A DNA stretch of 64,000 nt from Pseudogulbenkiania subflava DSM 22618 (GCF_900177275.1 NZ_FXAG01000010.1:62001-126000); one strand, 5' to 3'. Positions 55,568 to 64,000 are shown, counted from the stretch's first letter. Program-made: numbers and translations. Notes: generated from the letters alone by a model not told the origin.

Positions 55568-55894
55568 TCACGGCACGGCATCGATCCGCGCCAGCGCGTG
55601 GCCGATCGACCCCGCGTCATCCGGCCTGACCAGCCGTGCCACTTCCTGGCCGTCGCGCAGAAAGACCAGCGTCGGCCACAACTTCACCCCGAACGAGCGC
55701 CCCAGCCGCCGCCCCCTGCCATCCTCGATCTTGATGTGGCACACGACCGGATGGGCGGAGAGCGCGGCGGCGATCAGCGCTTGCGCGGCCTGGCAGTGGC
55801 CGCACCACGGCGCGCCGAATTCGACCAGGATAGGGCCGGTCATCGCGTCGATCTCGGCGCGTGACGGTTCGCTGTCGGCATAACGGGTGTTCAT
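55568..55894 (-). CDS. Thioredoxin-like protein
   Basis: 108 residues of the thioredoxin fold: VEFGAPWCGHCQAAQALI with a WCGHC active site (His in place of the usual Pro, as in disulfide-isomerase-like proteins) and the cis-Pro region VKLWPTLVFLRDG. It has no signal peptide, so it is cytoplasmic. It stands alone upstream of palindromic element G, with a moderate AAAGAAC leader. Confidence 0.9.
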   Translation of the reverse strand: MNTRYADSEPSRAEIDAMTGPILVEFGAPWCGHCQAAQALIAAALSAHPVVCHIKIEDGRGRRLGRSFGVKLWPTLVFLRDGQEVARLVRPDDAGSIGHALARIDAVP

Positions 55895-55921
55895 GGGTAG
55901 TTCTTTCCTCGCGACAGGGTA

Positions 55922-56123
55922 AGAGCCTGTTCACGATCTGGCTGCGCACCCCTGATCGGGGCTCATGTGCACTGCGTGCCAATCTATCGCTGAGCCAATC
56001 GAAGATTGGCACTCAGAGATTGGCTCAGCGATCGGAAATCCTCATGTACTCCAGTACATTCCGGTTTCTGCGCTGCTCTTCACCCCGCTGAGGGCCGCTC
56101 GCGACAGATCGTGAACAGGTTCT
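55922..56123. repeat. Intergenic palindromic element, copy G
   Basis: The most complete AGAACC-type copy: AGAGCCTGTTCACGATCTG and AGATCGTGAACAGGTTCT termini, a perfect 15-bp ATCGCTGAGCCAATC / GATTGGCTCAGCGAT pair, the GCCAATC-GAA-GATTGGC hairpin and ATGTAC-TCCA-GTACAT. It lies between the thioredoxin gene and the chorismatase gene. Confidence 0.9.
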
Positions 56124-56132
56124 AAGGGATGG

Positions 56133-57158
56133 CTAGGGAGTGCCAAGTTCCGGGCGTATGGCGATGCCGTGCGCCTCCACTTCCACCAGCAGGTCGCTGC
56201 GGCAAACGTCGGCCTGCACATACACGGCCCGGATATCGCGGCCGATCAGTTGCTCCAGCGTGGCGCGCACCTTGGGGTAGTCGGCCGCGTGGCGGATGTA
56301 AACCCGGTAGTCCAGCCCGGCCAGGGCGTAGCCGGCGGCCGGCGCCAGTTGCCTGGCTTGCTCGACCAGCACGGCGATATTGGCCACCGTTTCCCGGGTC
56401 TGGGCCACCACATCGTCGATGTGCACGGTGCCATGTCCGACGATGCTGGCGGTGCCGGAAATGAACAGAATGTCGTGCCGGCCGCTGTCGGCGATGGCGG
56501 CACGGGTAAAGGTGGGGCTGCGTGGTCCGTATTGCCGCGGATACTCGAAAGCGCTGATCTGGCGCGGGTTCTCGATGCCGCGCGCCGCCCGGCGCGCCGC
56601 CAGGAAGGCAATGCTCAGCGGGCCCTCGGCCACGCCCAGCGCGCAGGCGGCGGGGCTGCTGTCCACCGGCCGCGCGAAGTCGGCAAACGCCTGGTGACGA
56701 CCGATGTTGAACTGCCGGTAGCGTTCCAGTCCGTGTTCCACCTCATTGATGCGCGGCACGTAGTTCCACACCCGCCACAGGTGCGGGAAGCCTTCGGCCT
56801 CCAGCAGCGAGAACAGCTGGCGGTAGGCTTTTTCTGCGGCCAACTGCAAGGCGGTGCCGATATCGCTGCCATGGCCTTCTTCCAGTTCGATCACGCCGTA
56901 GAGCAGGTCCCCGTTGCTACTGAAGTGGATGTCCTGGAAGCGACCGCGACGGCAGGGTGTCGCACTGTGCCAGTACTCGTGCAGTTGTTGCCAGCCTCCC
57001 AGCAGAGGCATGTGTACCCGCTGTACCGGCCAGGGCAAGGCCGGCGCCGGATGATGCAGGCTGCTCATGCCCAGGATGCCGGCGTTTGCGGGTAGCGGGT
57101 GCCCGCCGTTGGCGGAAGGGTCACACTGGAAAAACTGCAAGCTGGTGTCTGGACTCAT
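56133..57158 (-). CDS. FkbO/Hyg5/XanB2-family chorismatase
   Basis: 341 residues. The RidA-like C-terminal half carries the family motif FISGTASIVGHGTVH (around residue 225) and YIRHAADYPKVRATLEQL; the N-terminal half has LLYGVIELEEG and YVPRINEVEHGLERYRQFNIGR. These enzymes hydrolyse chorismate; XanB2 gives 3- and 4-hydroxybenzoate, the starter for xanthomonadin-type aryl polyenes. It lies next to an aryl-polyene-like cluster and is transcribed away from it with the PAP2 gene. ATG 57158 is chosen; TTG 57179 would add seven residues. Confidence 0.87.
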   Translation of the reverse strand: MSPDTSLQFFQCDPSANGGHPLPANAGILGMSSLHHPAPALPWPVQRVHMPLLGGWQQLHEYWHSATPCRRGRFQDIHFSSNGDLLYGVIELEEGHGSDIGTALQLAAEKAYRQLFSLLEAEGFPHLWRVWNYVPRINEVEHGLERYRQFNIGRHQAFADFARPVDSSPAACALGVAEGPLSIAFLAARRAARGIENPRQISAFEYPRQYGPRSPTFTRAAIADSGRHDILFISGTASIVGHGTVHIDDVVAQTRETVANIAVLVEQARQLAPAAGYALAGLDYRVYIRHAADYPKVRATLEQLIGRDIRAVYVQADVCRSDLLVEVEAHGIAIRPELGTP

Positions 57159-57216
57159 GATGCGATGTTTCGTCTGCAACGGCGAAATGGTAAACGGGAG
57201 TAGGGCGGGCCGTGGC

Positions 57217-57903
57217 TCAACGCGGCTGCGGCAGGCTGCCGCCGCAGGCGTGGGCCTTCAGGCCGGTCAGCCAGGCCGTGCCCAGCCCCAGCAACGTGCC
57301 GGCCAGCACGTCGAGCGCCACATGCTGCTTGACCGCCATGGTGGAATAGGCAATGGCCACGCACCAGACGATGTTGAGCCATTCGAGGCCGCGGCCCAGC
57401 CGCAGCAGCCGGATGCGCCAGTGCAGCCAGAGGGCGGAAAAGACGGCGGTGGCCACGTGCAGCGAAGGAAAAGCATTGCCCGCCGTGTCGACATTTTTCA
57501 GGAAGGCCACGCCGGGATACTGCTTCCAGTCGATATCGGCCGGTGCGATGGCATTGGGCCAGAAATAGAATATCGCCAGCCCCGCTAGGCAGGGCAGGGC
57601 AACCCGAAAACCGTACTCGACAATTTCACGCCGGCTCAGCATCAATACCGCCGGCAGGGAAACATAGGCCCACAGCGACAGGTAAACCGGCAATGCCCAT
57701 GGCTGGAAGCCGAGCCACTGGTCCAGCGGCGTGGCGGGAATGATGGTGACCGCGGAGGCCGGGTGACGCAACAAGTACACATACCCGACAAAAAACACCG
57801 AGGTGAAGCCCATGGTGCCGAACATCTTGAACCAGAAGTGGGCCAGAATGGTGGCCATGATCCCGGCCTGGCCGGGGGGCTTGCTGATCACTCCCTTGTT
57901 CAA
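57217..57903 (-). CDS. PAP2-family membrane phosphatase
   Basis: 228 residues with about six hydrophobic segments and a PAP2 phosphatase signature: GNAFPSLHVATAV (His of motif 2) and YSTMAVKQHVALDVLAG (motif 3 His and Asp). Motif 1 (K..RP) is degenerate. It could dephosphorylate a lipid or isoprenoid phosphate. It lies 58 bp upstream of, and in line with, the chorismatase gene, divergent from the acyl carrier protein gene. ATG 57903 is used; 57858 is an alternative. Confidence 0.82.
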   Translation of the reverse strand: MNKGVISKPPGQAGIMATILAHFWFKMFGTMGFTSVFFVGYVYLLRHPASAVTIIPATPLDQWLGFQPWALPVYLSLWAYVSLPAVLMLSRREIVEYGFRVALPCLAGLAIFYFWPNAIAPADIDWKQYPGVAFLKNVDTAGNAFPSLHVATAVFSALWLHWRIRLLRLGRGLEWLNIVWCVAIAYSTMAVKQHVALDVLAGTLLGLGTAWLTGLKAHACGGSLPQPR

Positions 57904-58140
57904 AACGGCTCCTCGAAAAATGGTGTCCGGGCGGTGGCGGTGGTATGCCGATGGGAATATTTGTTATACTCCGCGATTGGATTTTCCGCGCGCGCGCGCA
58001 GACTTTAGCTGGTGCCGGAAAGGCATGTCGAAAGGTTATACCCATGACATGTTTCAATCGGCAGGGCGATGATACCGAAACTGCGCGACGTTGGCGATTG
58101 TCAGCATTTCCTTTAAACAAGACCCTATTTATTTCAAATT
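57904..58140. promoter_or_regulatory. Divergent promoter region of the pigment cluster
   Basis: 237 bp between the PAP2 gene (minus) and the acyl carrier protein gene (plus), clearly more AT-rich than the flanking genes. It contains TTGTTATACT (about 57960) and an alternating purine/pyrimidine run GCGCGCGCGC (about 57986). No clear operator palindrome is seen. Confidence 0.5.
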
Positions 58141-58419
58141 ATGGAAAAAGCTACTGCACCGGATCTGGCTCTGGAACGTGAAATCGCCGGGCATATCGTT
58201 ACCGCGCTGAACTTTGATATCGCACCCGAAGACATCGTTCCTGAGGCGCCGCTGTACGGTGACGCGCTGGGGATCGACTCTATCGACATCCTGGAAATCG
58301 CACTGGTGATGTCCAAGCAGTACGGTGTGCAGATGAAAGCTGACAGCGAAGACAACTCCACCATTTTTGCCTCCCTGCGCGCGCTGGCGTCCTATATCCG
58401 CGAGCACCGCAGCAAATGA
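58141..58419 (+). CDS. Acyl carrier protein of the aryl-polyene-like cluster
   Basis: 92 residues with the phosphopantetheine site GIDSIDILEIAL (Ser about residue 43), acidic helices and a short N-terminal extension. It is unlike the housekeeping AcpP motif (DSLDTVE). Aryl-polyene clusters start with such carrier proteins. It overlaps the next ATG (ATGA at 58416). No strong ribosome-binding site precedes ATG 58141. Confidence 0.88.
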   Translation: MEKATAPDLALEREIAGHIVTALNFDIAPEDIVPEAPLYGDALGIDSIDILEIALVMSKQYGVQMKADSEDNSTIFASLRALASYIREHRSK

Positions 58420-59072
58420 CCGGGCTATGGCGCACCGTGCGCCTGGTGTTGCTGGCCCTGGTGGCCGGGGCCTACCTGGTATTTGATTACCTGGCCTCGT
58501 CCTCCAGCCAGCCGCCGCTGTACGCCGTGCTGATCGGTGCCGCCCCGCTGACTCTCGGAGTGATTGTCGCCTGCTGGAACTCCGCCTTCCGCCTGCCGGC
58601 CATGCTGCTGTGCACGGGCGTGCTACTGGCCGTTGCCCTGAATCTCGATCGCCTGCTGTCGCACGCCGCCTGGCTCTACTTCTTTCAGCACGCCGGCATC
58701 ATGACCAGCCTCGGCATCATGTTTGGCAGCACCCTGGGCAGCCACGAGGGCGCCCTGTGCTCGCGCATTGCCCGCTTTGCCAGCGCCGATCCGCTGGATG
58801 CGCGCTACCTGCACTACACCTGGAAAGTCACCCTGGCCTGGACGCTGTACTTTGCGGCCAGTGCCGGCATTTCGCTGCTGCTGTTCGCGTTTGCCGAGCT
58901 CGCCACCTGGGCGCTGTTCGCCTCGCTGTTCACCCCGCTGTCGCTGGGGCTGATGTTCGGTGGCGAATACCTGGTCCGTCTGCGCGCGCTGCCGGGCCAG
59001 CCACACTTCAGCATCGCCCAGACCATCCAGTCCTATCGCAAATACACGCAATGCCGGGACGCCGCTGACTAG
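58416..59072 (+). CDS. Conserved multi-pass membrane protein of the aryl-polyene-like cluster
   Basis: 218 residues with about six hydrophobic helices: LVLLALVAGAYLVFDYLA at the N-terminus, AWLYFFQHAGIMTSLGIMFG, HYTWKVTLAWTLYF and LGLMFGGEYLVR. It matches the uncharacterised membrane protein (COG4648-like) regularly found between the carrier protein and the AMP ligase in aryl-polyene/xanthomonadin clusters. The ATGA overlap shows coupling to the carrier protein gene. Confidence 0.82.
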   Translation: MTGLWRTVRLVLLALVAGAYLVFDYLASSSSQPPLYAVLIGAAPLTLGVIVACWNSAFRLPAMLLCTGVLLAVALNLDRLLSHAAWLYFFQHAGIMTSLGIMFGSTLGSHEGALCSRIARFASADPLDARYLHYTWKVTLAWTLYFAASAGISLLLFAFAELATWALFASLFTPLSLGLMFGGEYLVRLRALPGQPHFSIAQTIQSYRKYTQCRDAAD

Positions 59073-59105
59073 TCCCGAACTGCCGACCTTGATCCTTTCC
59101 GTTCC

Positions 59106-60452
59106 ATGAGCCTGATTCCGCTGCTTCCCGATGCCGACCGCCATGCCGCTTTTACCTTTCGCCAGGGCAAGGCGATTGACCGGGAGACTTTCCTCGCCCA
59201 CGTGATGGCGCTGGCTGCCGCGCTGCCCGAAGGGCAGCGGGTGACCAACCTGTGCACCGACCGCTACTGGTTTGCCGTCGCGCTGTTCGCCGCCATCGCC
59301 CGCGGCATGCTCACCGTGCTGCCCAATTCGGCCGCGCCCGAGCATATCGCCATGGTGGCGGCCGAGCAGCCGGGCCTCCTGGTGCTGGGCGACCAGGCCG
59401 CCTGCCCGGTGGAGGGCCTGCCGTATTTCCGGGTGGATGTCCTGCCGCCGCCGGTGCCGCCGGCCGCGACCGAGATGCCGCTGATTCCCTTCGACCAGCG
59501 TGTCGCCTGCATGTACACCTCCGGCTCCACCGGCACGCCGATGCCGCACTACAAGACCTTCGGCCGCTTGCGGCTGGCCGTCCTGGCCGGGGCCGAGCGG
59601 GTATGGGCAGGGGCCGGCGCACCGTGCTCGGTGGTGGGTACGGTGCCCATCCGTCATATGTACGGGCTGGAGTCCAGCGTGCTGCTGCCCATTCTCGGCG
59701 GCGGGCGCATGTCGCCGCACATCCCCTTCTTCCCGGCCGACATCGCGGCCAGCCTGGCAGAAATGCCGGCCCCGCGCCTTTTGGTGATCACCCCGTTCCA
59801 CCTGCGCAAGCTCTTGGAGGCGGACATCGCCCTGCCGGACATCGCCGTCATCCTGTCGGCCACCGCGCCGCTATCGGTGGAATTGGCCGCACAGACCCGG
59901 CAACAGCTGGGTTGCCCGGTGCTGGAAATCTACGGCTCCACCGAAACCGGCCAGGTCGCCACCCGCGAGACCGAGCGGGAAAGCCACTGGCAGACCCTGC
60001 AGGGCATCACGCTGGAACAGCGTGACGACGAGTTCTGGGCGGTGGGCGAGGTGTATGAAACGCCGCAGATGCTCAACGACACCCTCGAGCTGTTCAGCCC
60101 GCAGCGCTTCCGCCTGGTGGATCGCAAGGCCAACATGATCAACGTCGCCGGCAAGCGCAGTTCACTGTCCTTCCTCAATGCCACGCTCACCGGCCTGCCC
60201 GGCGTGGTGGACGGCGTATTCTGCATACCCGAGCGCAGCGGCAACGGCGAAGTGGAGCGCCTGGCCGCCTTCGTGGTCGCACCGGGGCTGGACCGTGCGC
60301 GGATTCTGGCCGGCCTGCGCCAGCACATCGATTCGGTCTTCCTGCCGCGCCACGTGGTGTTCGTCGCCACCCTGCCGCGCGACGGCAACGGCAAGATACT
60401 GGCCCGCACCCTGCAGGACCTGATCGTGCAACACCTTCCTAAGCGGGACTAA
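59106..60452 (+). CDS. AMP-dependent acyl/aryl ligase of the aryl-polyene-like cluster
   Basis: 448 residues of the adenylate-forming family, shorter than usual: P-loop MYTSGSTGTPMPHYK, VGTVPIRHMYGLE, ILSATAPLS, LEIYGSTETGQVATRE, FRLVDRKANMINVAGKRSS and a C-terminal Lys in NGKILARTL. It most likely activates the hydroxybenzoate starter and loads the carrier protein, as XanA2 is thought to do. The chorismatase nearby would supply that starter. Confidence 0.88.
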   Translation: MSLIPLLPDADRHAAFTFRQGKAIDRETFLAHVMALAAALPEGQRVTNLCTDRYWFAVALFAAIARGMLTVLPNSAAPEHIAMVAAEQPGLLVLGDQAACPVEGLPYFRVDVLPPPVPPAATEMPLIPFDQRVACMYTSGSTGTPMPHYKTFGRLRLAVLAGAERVWAGAGAPCSVVGTVPIRHMYGLESSVLLPILGGGRMSPHIPFFPADIAASLAEMPAPRLLVITPFHLRKLLEADIALPDIAVILSATAPLSVELAAQTRQQLGCPVLEIYGSTETGQVATRETERESHWQTLQGITLEQRDDEFWAVGEVYETPQMLNDTLELFSPQRFRLVDRKANMINVAGKRSSLSFLNATLTGLPGVVDGVFCIPERSGNGEVERLAAFVVAPGLDRARILAGLRQHIDSVFLPRHVVFVATLPRDGNGKILARTLQDLIVQHLPKRD

Positions 60453-60454
60453 GC

Positions 60455-60754
60455 ATGCAGCACGCCACACTCCCTATCCCCAGCGATCATCCGGCCTACG
60501 CCGGGCATTTCCCCGGCCGTCCGGTGCTGCCGGGCGTGGTGCTGCTCGATCACGCCATGCTGGCCATCGAGGACGCCTGCCAACTGCAACTGGGCGGGCT
60601 GCTGCTGGCCAAGTTCCACAACCCAGTCAGCCCGGGGCAGTCGCTGCGGCTGGAATTCCGTCAGGACGCGGCGGCGGTGGCGTTCGCCATCTTCCATGAA
60701 CAGCGCAAGGTGGCAGACGGCAAGTTCGCCATCGCCGTGGAGCAGGCCGGGTGA
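60455..60754 (+). CDS. FabZ-like 3-hydroxyacyl-ACP dehydratase (hot-dog fold)
   Basis: 99 residues: PAYAGHFPGRPVLPGVVLLDHA with the catalytic His of FabZ-like hot-dog dehydratases, then FHNPVSPGQSLRLEF and IFHEQRKVADGKFAI. It is short for FabZ (about 150), the small form typical of aryl-polyene clusters. It introduces double bonds during chain extension. It starts 2 bp after the ligase and overlaps the acyltransferase start. Confidence 0.88.
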   Translation: MQHATLPIPSDHPAYAGHFPGRPVLPGVVLLDHAMLAIEDACQLQLGGLLLAKFHNPVSPGQSLRLEFRQDAAAVAFAIFHEQRKVADGKFAIAVEQAG

Positions 60755-61677
60755 GCGAGCCGACCGCCTCGGGACCGCAGCCGGCCGCGCCGGCCTGGAT
60801 GCAGCAGCGCGAACGCGGCAACCGCTTCTGGCTGCGCATCATGTCCACGCTGTCCAGCCTGCTGGGGCGGCGTTGCTCGCGGCTGGTGCTGTACGGCATC
60901 GCCGCCTATTTCCTGCTGTTCGGCGGCAAGGCGCGCGCAGCGTCCCGCGCCTATCTGACGCGCAGCCTGGGGCGGTCGCCGCGCTGGCACGAGTTGTACC
61001 GGCATGTGCTGAGCTTCGCCAGCACCATCCACGACCGGGTCTATCTGCTGCGCGACCGTTTCGACGATTTCCACATCGATCTGTCCGGCACTGAGACGCT
61101 GCACCGCTACTACGACAGCGGCCAGGGGCTGTTGCTGTTCGGCGCTCATCTGGGCAGCTTCGAGGTATTGCGGGCGATGGCGCGCAGCCATCCGGAGCTG
61201 CAGATGAGCATGGCGATGTATCCGGAGAATGCCCGCCAGATCAACCAGGCCCTGCAGGCCATCAACCCGCAGGCGCAGCAGGACATCATCGCGCTGGGGA
61301 CGCTGGACGCCATGCTGACCGTGCACCGCAGGCTGGAGGAGGGCGCGCTGGTCGGCATCCTGGCCGACCGCGCCTCCGGGCCGGACCAGTATCTGAGCCG
61401 CCCGCTGCTGGGCGCGCCGGCGCGCTTTCCCAGCGGCCCTTTCCGCATGGCGGTCATGCTCAAGCACCCGGTGTACTTCATGGCCGGCATCTATCTGGGC
61501 GGCAACCGCTACCGCGTGCATTTCGAGTTGCTGGAGGATTTTTCCGGCACGGGACGCCAGGGCAGGGAACAAGCGATGGCCGCGCTGCTCGATAAATACG
61601 TGGCGGCGCTGGAACGTCATTGCCGTGCCTACCCATTCAACTGGTTCAATTTTTACGATTTTTGGGATGAAAGCTAA
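60751..61677 (+). CDS. LpxL/HtrB-like lysophospholipid acyltransferase family protein
   Basis: 308 residues with the acyltransferase motif FGAHLGSFEVLRA (HxxxxE form), a membrane anchor near residues 45-60 (LVLYGIAAYFLLFGG), LVGILADRAS and FPSGPFRMAVMLKHPVYF. In aryl-polyene clusters this enzyme is thought to attach the polyene to a lipid core. The start is GTG 60751, overlapping the dehydratase stop (GTGA). It is probably inner-membrane bound. Confidence 0.88.
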   Translation: MSEPTASGPQPAAPAWMQQRERGNRFWLRIMSTLSSLLGRRCSRLVLYGIAAYFLLFGGKARAASRAYLTRSLGRSPRWHELYRHVLSFASTIHDRVYLLRDRFDDFHIDLSGTETLHRYYDSGQGLLLFGAHLGSFEVLRAMARSHPELQMSMAMYPENARQINQALQAINPQAQQDIIALGTLDAMLTVHRRLEEGALVGILADRASGPDQYLSRPLLGAPARFPSGPFRMAVMLKHPVYFMAGIYLGGNRYRVHFELLEDFSGTGRQGREQAMAALLDKYVAALERHCRAYPFNWFNFYDFWDES

Positions 61678-62272
61678 ACCGATCATGCGTGCACCTATCA
61701 TGAGCAAGACGTTGGCCGGTCTGGCCGTGCTGCTGGCGGCGGGTCTTTGCCAGGCGGCGGAATTGAGCGTGGCGGATCTGATGCAGATGCTGGGCCAGAA
61801 AAAATCCGGTACGGCCACCTTTGTCGAGAAGAAATACATCGCCATGCTGAAGCAGCCGCTGGAGTCGTCCGGTGAGCTGGCCTTCACCGCGCCCGATCGC
61901 CTGGAGAAGCGCACGCTCAAGCCCAAGGCGGAATCGGTGGTGCTGGAAGGCAACAAGCTGGTGCTGGAGCGCAGCGACGGCCGCAAGATGACGGTGGCGC
62001 TGTCCGACCGCCCCGAGGTGGCGGCCTTTGTCGAAAGCATCCGCGCCACACTGTCCGGCGACCGCGGCGGGCTGGAACGCTTCTATACCCTGGCACTGAG
62101 TGGTGACGCCGAGCAGTGGAAGCTGAATCTCACGCCGATCCAGCCGCGCATGCAGAAGGTGATCAGCCAGATCCGCATCGCCGGCAAGCAGGCCCAGGTA
62201 AAAACCATCGAATTCCTGCAAGCCGACGGTGACCGTTCGGAAATGGCCATTACCAGCACCAGCGCCAAATGA
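61667..62272 (+). CDS. LolA-like outer-membrane carrier protein
   Basis: 201 residues from ATG 61667, which overlaps the acyltransferase stop; ATG 61685 or 61700 are alternatives. Signal peptide (LAGLAVLLAAGLCQA), then a LolA-like fold: SGTATFVEKKYIAMLKQPLESSGEL split at residue 55, FTAPDRLEKRTLKP and GNKLVLERSDG. LolA-like proteins bind hydrophobic ligands in the periplasm. Such genes in aryl-polyene clusters likely ferry the pigment to the outer membrane. It is coupled to the MMPL gene (ATGA at 62269). Confidence 0.86.
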   Translation: MKAKPIMRAPIMSKTLAGLAVLLAAGLCQAAELSVADLMQMLGQKKSGTATFVEKKYIAMLKQPLESSGELAFTAPDRLEKRTLKPKAESVVLEGNKLVLERSDGRKMTVALSDRPEVAAFVESIRATLSGDRGGLERFYTLALSGDAEQWKLNLTPIQPRMQKVISQIRIAGKQAQVKTIEFLQADGDRSEMAITSTSAK

Positions 62273-64000
62273 AGCCACGCCACCACAAACTGGCGCTGTT
62301 TGTCTGGCTGGCGCTGATGCTGGCCTCGGTGCTGGTGATCGTTCAGACCCGCTTTGTCGCCGACCTGTCGGCCTTCATGCCCAAGGTGCCCAGTGCGCGC
62401 CAGCAGATGCTGATCGACCAGCTGCGTGACGGCGCCATCGCCCGTATCGTGCTGGTGGGTATCGAAGGTGGCGACGAGGCCGAGCGCGGCCGCCTGTCGC
62501 GCCTCCTGGTGAGCCAGCTGGCGCACAACCCGCGTTTCACCTCGGTGCAGAACGGCGATAGCCAGATCCAGCAGCGCGACCAGCAGTATTTCTTCAACAA
62601 CCGTTACCTGCTGAGCCCGGCAGTCACGCCGCAGCGCTTCAGCGCCGACGGCCTGCGCGCCGCCGTCCAGGACACGCTGGATGCCATGGCCGGCGACGCC
62701 GGCCTGGTGGTGAAGAAGATTCTGCCGCGCGATCCCAGCGGCGAAACCCTGCAAATCCTCGACCAGTTCATCGGCGAGAGCCAGCCCAACAGCAGCGACG
62801 ATATCTGGGTGTCGCGCGACGGCAAGCGCGCCGTGCTGCTGCTGCAGCTGGCCGAATCCGGGCTGGACACCGACGCCCAGGCGGCGGCGCTGGCGGACGT
62901 CCGTCAAACCTTCGACCACCTGCCGGCGCGCCACGTCGCCACCCGGCTGGTGATGAGCGGCACCAGCGTGATGTCGGTGGCCTCGCGCGATACCATCAAG
63001 AGCGAGGTGGAGCGGCTGGCCACGCTGGGTACCGTGCTGGTGGTGGCACTGCTGCTGCTGGTGTACCGCTCGTTGCCGTTGCTGCTGCTGGGGCTGATCC
63101 CGGTACTGTCGGGCGCCCTGGTGGGTGTGGCCAGCGTCAGCCTGGGCTTCGGTCACGTGCATGGACTGACACTGGGTTTCGGTACCACGCTGATCGGTGA
63201 GGCGGTCGATTACTCCATCTACCTGTTCATCCAGCGCGCTGGCGGCAACGAACCGCGTCATTTCTGGCGCACCATCCGGCTGGGGGTGCTCACCTCGATC
63301 ACCGGCTTTGCCGCGCTGATGTGCTCCAGCTTCCCCGGCCTGTCCCAGCTCGGGCTGTACTCCATCAGCGGGCTGGTCACGGCGGCGCTGGTGACTCGCT
63401 ACATCCTGCCGGGCCTGATGCCGGCCCGGCTCAACCTGCGCGATTTGAGCGGCCCGGGCCTGCTGTTGCAGAAGAGCCTGGATTTCCTCACCCGCATGCG
63501 CTGGGTGATGGCGGCGGCCCTGTTGGCGGCGGTGGCGGTACTGGTGTTCAACCCGCAAGACATCTGGAACCGCCAGCTGAATGCGCTCAGCTCCATTTCC
63601 AAAGAACAGAACAAGCTGGACGCCGAACTGCGTGGCGATCTGGGCGGCAACGACATGCGCTACGTCGCCAGCTTCAGCGCGCCCAATCAGGAAAGCGCGC
63701 TGCAGTTGGCCGAACGCACCCGCCCGGTACTGCGCGAGCTGGCCCGTCAGCGCGTCATCGGCGGTTTCCACACCCCGGACGAACTGCTGCCCAGCCAGGC
63801 CAGCCAGCGTGCGCGCCAGGCGGCGCTGCCGCATGCCGTCGAGGCGAGCCGGCGTCTTGACCGGGCGCTGGATGGCATGCCGCTGCAGGCGAACCAGCTG
63901 CAGGGCTTCCTGGCGGACGTGGAGCGCAGCCGCAGCCAGCCGCTGTTGAGCCGGCAAAGCCTGCAGGGCAGTGCGACCAGTGTGTTGCTGGATTCGATGC
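62269..64000 (+). CDS. MMPL/RND-family exporter of the aryl-polyene-like cluster (3' end outside window)
   Basis: 577 codons are visible and the frame is open to the right edge. ATG 62269 overlaps the LolA-like stop. Domains: first membrane helix (about 9-28), a periplasmic loop (about 30-240), then a helix bundle with LVVALLLLVYRSLPLLLLGLIP, LTLGFGTTLIGEAVDYSIYLF (the Gly/Asp motif of MMPL proteins) and MCSSFPGLSQLGLYSISGL, followed by a second periplasmic loop. It probably exports the polyene-lipid. A full member would be about 780 residues. Confidence 0.9.
   Translation, partial: MKPRHHKLALFVWLALMLASVLVIVQTRFVADLSAFMPKVPSARQQMLIDQLRDGAIARIVLVGIEGGDEAERGRLSRLLVSQLAHNPRFTSVQNGDSQIQQRDQQYFFNNRYLLSPAVTPQRFSADGLRAAVQDTLDAMAGDAGLVVKKILPRDPSGETLQILDQFIGESQPNSSDDIWVSRDGKRAVLLLQLAESGLDTDAQAAALADVRQTFDHLPARHVATRLVMSGTSVMSVASRDTIKSEVERLATLGTVLVVALLLLVYRSLPLLLLGLIPVLSGALVGVASVSLGFGHVHGLTLGFGTTLIGEAVDYSIYLFIQRAGGNEPRHFWRTIRLGVLTSITGFAALMCSSFPGLSQLGLYSISGLVTAALVTRYILPGLMPARLNLRDLSGPGLLLQKSLDFLTRMRWVMAAALLAAVAVLVFNPQDIWNRQLNALSSISKEQNKLDAELRGDLGGNDMRYVASFSAPNQESALQLAERTRPVLRELARQRVIGGFHTPDELLPSQASQRARQAALPHAVEASRRLDRALDGMPLQANQLQGFLADVERSRSQPLLSRQSLQGSATSVLLDSM

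Overview
The window looks like chromosomal DNA of a free-living, GC-rich betaproteobacterium, most likely a Chromobacteriaceae/Neisseriales relative. The basis is the flagellar fli operon layout, the UbiH pair, an alternative cytochrome c oxidase, a complete fructose PTS and an aryl-polyene type cluster. The family assignment is inference; I saw no rRNA or tRNA gene. Nearly all long antisense ORFs are GC-driven shadows.

Layout. 1-6705: end of a flagellar operon (fliI end, fliJ, fliK, fliL, fliM, fliN, fliO, fliP, a GNAT acetyltransferase, fliQ, fliR), mostly joined by 1-4 bp stop/start overlaps. 6783-14087: yebC, a VanZ-like gene, pepP, ubiH and a second ubiquinone hydroxylase, dsbC, a TonB-like gene and an acyl-CoA-binding protein. 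14257-17857: rmlBDAC for dTDP-L-rhamnose. 18137-25936: a phosphofructokinase with an unusual active-site signature, divergent from a formate dehydrogenase/FocA/beta-CASP nuclease operon. 25937-27660: a lower-GC islet with a secreted hypothetical protein, a nonsense-interrupted gene and an IS5-type transposase remnant. 27660-35646: ClpP-like protease, pyruvate kinase, GapN-like dehydrogenase, Gfo/Idh/MocA oxidoreductase, UPF0303 protein, pgi. 35860-49425: porin, HAD phosphatase, sugar kinase, sugar ABC transporter, fructose PTS (fruA, fruK, fruB) and a divergent LacI-type regulator (probable FruR). 49489-54349: cytochrome oxidase operon. 54767-55894: DUF1269-type membrane protein and thioredoxin. 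56133-64000: start of an aryl-polyene/xanthomonadin-like pigment cluster with an FkbO/Hyg5/XanB2-type chorismatase, cut by the window edge inside an MMPL exporter.

Two layers lie over the genes. First, a family of about 140-230 bp imperfect palindromes (seven copies here, plus related GTAC-core palindromes) sits only between genes, often inside operons and sometimes touching a stop codon. Its hairpins show compensatory base changes. Second, the 11-mer GTTGGCCGAAG occurs at least 11 times in 64 kb, on both strands, in several reading frames and at gene ends or terminators, like a DNA-uptake-type or other chromosome-wide signal.

Regulation. A perfect TGAAATCGATTTCA palindrome next to TGTAGT-N3-ACTACA lies just upstream of pyk. 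Variants of the first lie at the fru operon and lacI-type gene, and variants of the second near pyk and the sugar ABC operon. This suggests FruR/Cra-like plus HexR-like control of sugar catabolism.
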